Shown: positions 59,701-64,000 of the stretch, in pieces
Position numbering within the stretch: the first letter of the stretch is position 1
Layout of the letters: each line of letters begins with the position of its first letter
DNA from: Colletes latitarsis
Taxonomy: Eukaryota > Arthropoda > Insecta > Hymenoptera > Colletidae
Direction of reading: 5' to 3'
Length of the DNA stretch: 64,000 nucleotides
Assembly (NCBI RefSeq): GCF_051014445.1
Contig: NC_135137.1
Span: forward strand, 29,823,501-29,887,500
Notes under the pieces: generated by a model
Seen by the model: the letters and a program-made list of their open reading frames with translations, nothing else
The model's database searches: none
What the model was told of the DNA's origin: nothing
Program-made: the position numbers and the translations under genes

Positions 59701-62700
59701 TTTCGTCTTATTTTGGCCTCTAGAATCTCCCATTAAAATTTTTCTCAAGGGTAACCGAACACCCTGTATAATTGTGATGATTGTTTCTCCAGTTTGAATA
59801 TTAGTTCACCAAAATTAAATACCTAAGACTTCTGTCAATTTTTTATCCAATAGTTGTACATATTTCATATTGCAAATTGGAGTTAAAGCAAAGCGTTCGA
59901 TAACCACGATTTTAAAGTGAAATCACGACGTATAGAAAACTGTATTTATAATTGAATCCTGCGTAGTTGCGCGGATCTAAGGCCTTTTTACACTGTTCCG
60001 CCGAGCCACGTGACTTTTGATTCATCTAATCTGCGAGATGAAAGAGAAGCGGGGCGCGTGCTGCCGATGCACGCGTTGTATCACGTTATTACGACATTAT
60101 CTGGTTATTCGATAATCTCGAGAGGCTTTTTAAAAGGACCAGACGCTCGGATCATCGGCGCACGGGCCTTCCAGCAGCCGTCGCGACGGCGTAATCCTCC
60201 ACTTATAAGGGCGCCACTTTTAGTGGATCCAACAACGAGGGCATGGTCGTTGATCCTCTCTATCATTCTCGAACGAGTCTCCTGAGAATTTTTTTCCTCA
60301 ACGTCGAATAAATCGTAAGTTAAACGTTGCGAACTTGATCGATTCGTGGTTGCTCAAAGCTCAACCCTTTGAGGTCCTATGTCAAGGTTCTAGTCAAGTC
60401 TTACGTCGAATTCAGTTCGACATAGAAGTTTCTGACTCCTATCATATCTATTTTATTATAATATTGTGACACGAACAGCTCATAATTATTTAGGTGTAGC
60501 AACAACCTTTAATTTTGTCTAAAACGTTAGTTTATTAATGTAAGGATATTTTCATTTCTTCCTTGCATACTGAGTTACTTCTGTCAAATATGCTTGGCAG
60601 TGTAAAATTTGCATCTAGAATAGTCTTTTTGCTATATAAATATGGTTTTGCAACAGAAACGTTTAATTTTACACGTGGAAATGAGGAAACATTCTATATC
60701 ATTTTTTAACAGCAAGATTTTATTAATATTAAAAGCAAAGGCGGAGAACGACTTCAATACGTTAAAAATAAAATGAGTAACTGGTTTGTGTGGTACAAAC
60801 TCATTAATGAATAATGAAATAACTTTTCTCAAACGTTCCGATCACTAAATCTGAACTCCATCCAGATACATTCTCTCTGTCCACATCTTTATCAGTATGT
60901 ATATCTTTATTTAATACTCGTGTTTATAAACGAAACGCTATCGCCTAAAGGTGTCATGTGTAAATCTGTTACCTCTAAATCTTTTCTCGAAACCATTCAT
61001 TGCTTTACGCCGACGTAGTTCGCAGAAGAATTTAGTTTATATACAAACGAAGCCACGATTCGATTCGAAGACTTAAACGGTTCACGGACGTAACGATTTG
61101 TCGTTTCAAAAAATCGTAATGCATATAACTCCTACTTATTTTATTTTAGCAATCGTAGCTACAGAAAAGAACAAAATTTCTATATTATTCTAGTTTCGAA
61201 AGTGCGATGTTGAATTCTGCCTAAATAAACTATTTTTAATATACCTCACGAAATTAAATTGTGCATCTAATCGATCTACCTAACGATCTAATGCAAGCTT
61301 AGTACGTCTACTCGTGACAAGGAAGAAAGTACAAACAGTGACAATCATGTCTCCATAAATACTGATACCAAAAATTGTTATCAGACAGAGATCAAGTATT
61401 TTAAGGCACATGCTTGTCAAATAAATTTATTTTCTCGCATGCCAGGTGTCAAGATGATTTCAAGGACATAATGTTTTCTTTTCTTTTTTTCAATGAAGTC
61501 ATATATTCTTTCACGTTTCTATTGTCCATTTTCGATCGAGTCGAACGAGTTGAATATTTTCGACATTGATGCGTTAGGAACGAATGTGATCGATGCAATA
61601 AAATATTTTTTTCTATACGAAGCCTAGCTTGTAGCTTATATTTGATGAAATAAACAAATTGCCCGAAAGTGGATATAATAATATTTTTGGTGAAAATGGT
61701 TTCACCGTCGTTGCAAGTGAACCAGAGTAGCATAACTATCGTACCTTGGCCGTCATCTTAGACAAGGCTAAAAGCACACTGCTTTCCACAGGTAGCATAA
61801 GCAAACTGAACGAGAACGAAGGGACAGAAAATTCCCTGTCATTAACGTCCCGGCGGCGAGTGGGCGTCGCCGAAGGAACGACTCGAACTCCAGTTACTTC
61901 CGGCGACTCTTTGAGAGCATCACGGGCCCTGCTATCTTTCGATCCCGACAGCAACTTCTCCCCCTCGTGTAAACATTTCAAACTTGCGGACAATCCCATA
62001 AGTAAACCTCCAAAAGTCAATCTGCGGTGGCTCGGGCCCGTTTGCATACCTAATTGCGGATTTTCCACCGTCGCTTTGTACCGCTTTTTATCCGCTCCCA
62101 TGGGAGTTAATCGGACGACACGATGAAAATTAACGGGGAATCTTTCTTTGTTCTTTCGCAATTCGTGCTGTGTTATATGTATATAACCGTGCTGGAAGTA
62201 AAATGAATTATATCTAAGCTTGATCACAGCGGTACCTGACTTTTAGGGATTTAAAAGTTAAGCCCGCGAAAGATATGCATCTCGAAAAATGGACGCAATT
62301 AGCAGCGGGAAGTCCAACCTGTATCCACGAATTAGGCTCTTGGAGTCGTACTTTCGTAAAGTGACGCATATACGTCCACGCTAATGCATAATATGTACGC
62401 TAATCACCTTCTGAAATCGTAATCTTCTCTGAAACTCCGTTCGCATTGTTTCGAACACAATTTTAACAACGGAAAATCCAAACGATCGATTTACGTGATT
62501 CCATCGGTATTTCCAAATTCGTCGAAACTTTTAATCTCGCGATCGTTTCTATATTTCGAACAACTCCAGAAAATATTACGTGTTTCGAAACTTCATATTA
62601 TCGAGTCGTAATTACGACAAAAAATAATTTTAAGCACGATGACTTCTGTGAACGTTGAATCGTTTCTGCAAAAATATGCACCACTGCTCGAAACAAATGA

Positions 62701-62958
62701 CGAGTAATCACGATTAAGAGCTGTGTTACGTTTCATTCTCAAATCTATGCAGAGAACGAAAAAACATTCAGATTATTTTTTTTCTTCAAATCTATAAACT
62801 TTCACGACACGTTTAAAAAAACAGAATGTTTATTATTACGAGAAGCTTGTCGATTTATTGCATGGGTATGAGTATCGATGAAAGAGGTTTAGATCACTTA
62901 CGGTTTTAGATTAACAATTTTATTTTATGTAACAAGTAGGTAATATGTTTTGTTCCAG
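56703..62958 (+). other. T-box gene intron 2
   Basis: Intron of about 6.3 kb, phase 2, splitting GRRMFP in the T-box. It contains one complete inverted-repeat element (58734-59766) and CpG-rich islets near 57300-57860, 58180-58530, 60000-60290 and 61740-62140. Long introns with unusually GC-rich islets in a developmental regulator are plausible places for enhancers, but no specific site was identified. Confidence 0.75.
58734..59766. mobile_element. Inverted-repeat element, copy D (complete, 1033 bp) in T-box intron 2
   Basis: Begins CAGGGTGTTCGGCCACCC and ends AACCGAACACCCTG, flanked by TATA on both sides. The interior matches copy A closely, with three GGTATGT(C/A)TATTCACC subunits. It lies entirely within the second intron of the T-box gene. 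A short deletion follows the left tip, removing the AATTTTAATGG part seen in copies A and C. Confidence 0.85.
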
Positions 62959-63268
62959 ACGAATGTTTCCATCGATTCAGCTGTCTGTCACTGGATTGGA
63001 GTGTCGTGCTAGCTACTACGTTCTTCTCGAAGTGGAACCGGCGTCCGATCGTCGACACAAGTATGTTGGCGGCGGTGCAAGCGTCGACGATGGCCCTAGG
63101 AACGCAAGAGGATGGACGTCGGCTGGTCCAGCTGAGCCTCAGCCTCGAATCGATCGGAGAATTTACCTGCATCCGGATAGTCCGGCGCCAGGTTCCCACT
63201 GGATGCAACATTCTATCAGTTTCAATAAGCTCAAGCTGACCAACAACGCCGTTGATCCCAAAACTAAC
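62959..63268 (+). CDS. T-box transcription factor (Dorsocross/TBX6-like), coding exon 3 (middle of the T-box; gene continues past the window)
   Basis: Third coding exon, between acceptor TTCCAG and donor AAC|GTGAGT (phase 0). It encodes residues 81-184: RRMFPSIQLSVTGLE (81-95), YYVLLEVEP (100-108), then a loop, W133, AGPAEPQ (136-142), IYLHPDSP (149-156), GSHWM (159-163) and FNKLKLTNN (169-177). HPDSP and KLTNN are hallmark T-box motifs. GPAEPQ with YLHPDSP points to the Dorsocross/TBX6 branch, which in flies acts in amnioserosa, heart and dorsal ectoderm development; that role here is inference. The loop between HKY (114-116) and W133 holds 16 residues rich in Gly, Asp and Arg, roughly 10 or more longer than usual. 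The second half of the T-box, including the SMHKYQ-type and AVTAYQN-type motifs, is absent before position 64000 and must lie in further exons to the right. Confidence 0.93.
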
Positions 63269-64000
63269 GTGAGTACTCCCTATTTGCTGTAACTAATTTA
63301 TTTAGTGCAAGGCGAAACGTAATCAATATTTATACTATTTCAACTTTGTAAAAAGAAGTATAACAATCTTCTTCTGGTCGTTTTAAAGGTCCTCTATTCT
63401 CACACCTCTAAGTTGAATTTATTAAAAGATTCTTTTATACTAGGAATTCAGTGAGAACATGAAGATGGTGTTAGAAAACCTTTTATAAGTATTTTTATTC
63501 AATGCTTCTAAAGATTTGAACATTTTTTTGTGTATTTCAATAGATTGCAAAGGAAATTAGAATTTGTGCATGTTTGCTACAAGAAAAAGAATTCAAAAAA
63601 AGAAAATATATCTCGGGGAAAAGGCTTAAAAGCGTATAGAGAAGTACGGAAAAGGAAGCTGGCGATTCACTAGGAGCAGTAGCGGCGTTCCATTTATCTA
63701 GATGTCCCATGTTTAGACAGGCCAGCTTGTCCTTAAATGCTTCTTCTCTCTCTTTCTTTGCGTGTCTCTGGTTTCGACTTACTGGTTTCTCTTCGCCCGA
63801 GCCGTATGCGGGAGGTCGCCACACACGGATCCACCCTCTCAGCTACTCGTTTCACTTCCGATTGGGACCTACTTAAAAAAAAACACGCCTGCTGCTTTCA
63901 AACGATACCTCACTTTGCGCCAATTAACTTCAACTTTCCACTCGTAGTTAATTCTTTGGATTCAAAACTTTAAAAAGAAATGCCACCAACATCTTTTTGA
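63269..64000 (+). other. Start of T-box gene intron 3
   Basis: Begins with GTGAGT after residue 184 and runs to the window edge. No segment in any frame resembles the second half of a T-box, so the next exon is outside the window. Confidence 0.75.

Noticed and set aside
61736..62227. 163-residue minus-strand frame in T-box intron 2
   Set aside because: The apparent start codon is GTG and no domain is seen. Only the short MGADKK segment with a donor was kept as a finding.
63060..63107. 48-nt intron inside T-box exon 3 (GTATGT ... GCAAG) removing the extra loop
   Set aside because: It would be in frame but is shorter than usual insect introns, is GC-rich and lacks a pyrimidine tract; treated as coding loop.
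1..64000. tRNA or rRNA genes
   Set aside because: No cloverleaf with A and B box spacing and no rRNA-like conserved stretch was found while scanning both strands by eye.

Overview
The window reads as nuclear DNA of an insect, most likely a bee, ant or wasp (Hymenoptera). It is strongly AT-rich but keeps many CG dinucleotides, has scattered short CpG-rich islets, has no operons or bacterial-type gene packing, and carries one T-box gene split by long introns. The species cannot be read from the sequence. Nearly all open frames are short and look like chance; most of the 64 kb is non-coding.

The one secure gene lies at the right end on the + strand: a T-box transcription factor of the Dorsocross/TBX6 type. 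Three coding exons can be spliced by eye (53928-54021, 56555-56702, 62959-63268). Their intron phases fit exactly and give 184 residues, from an ATG to the middle of the T-box domain. The gene runs off the right edge. A CCAAT-bearing, GC-rich promoter-like stretch precedes it. Its 6.3 kb second intron holds a full copy of a repeated transposon-like element and several CpG-rich islets.

The rest, from left to right. At 1-35 kb there is mostly featureless AT-rich DNA, a CpG-rich promoter-like islet at 26.5-27.1 kb, and copies of an inverted-repeat element whose tips carry GTGTTCGGCCACCC (complete at 10883-12063 and 28506-30046, internal fragment at 17703-18400). At 32.3-34.4 kb there are two copies of a long-hairpin element with a conserved 3' motif (third copy at 46.4 kb) and two tandem repeats. 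At 35.5-37.3 kb there is a striking array of about 27 copies of the 11-mer TCGCAACNCTA alternating with CGCGA words, organised into a 464-bp higher-order repeat and followed by a duplicated hairpin. At 39.2-39.6 kb there are tandemly duplicated exon-like units on the minus strand. At 40.7-41.8 kb there are nested tandem duplications. At 42-49 kb there is a patchwork of related short inverted-repeat elements (one complete, 45972-46289), a 150-bp tandem repeat, TGGTCA repeats and one small candidate gene with a Cys/His cluster (43934-44278).

The best candidates for undescribed biology are the TCGCAACNCTA array, the three-copy hairpin element (possible pseudoknot), and the duplicated exon-like units. 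No database search was possible, so family novelty is untested.
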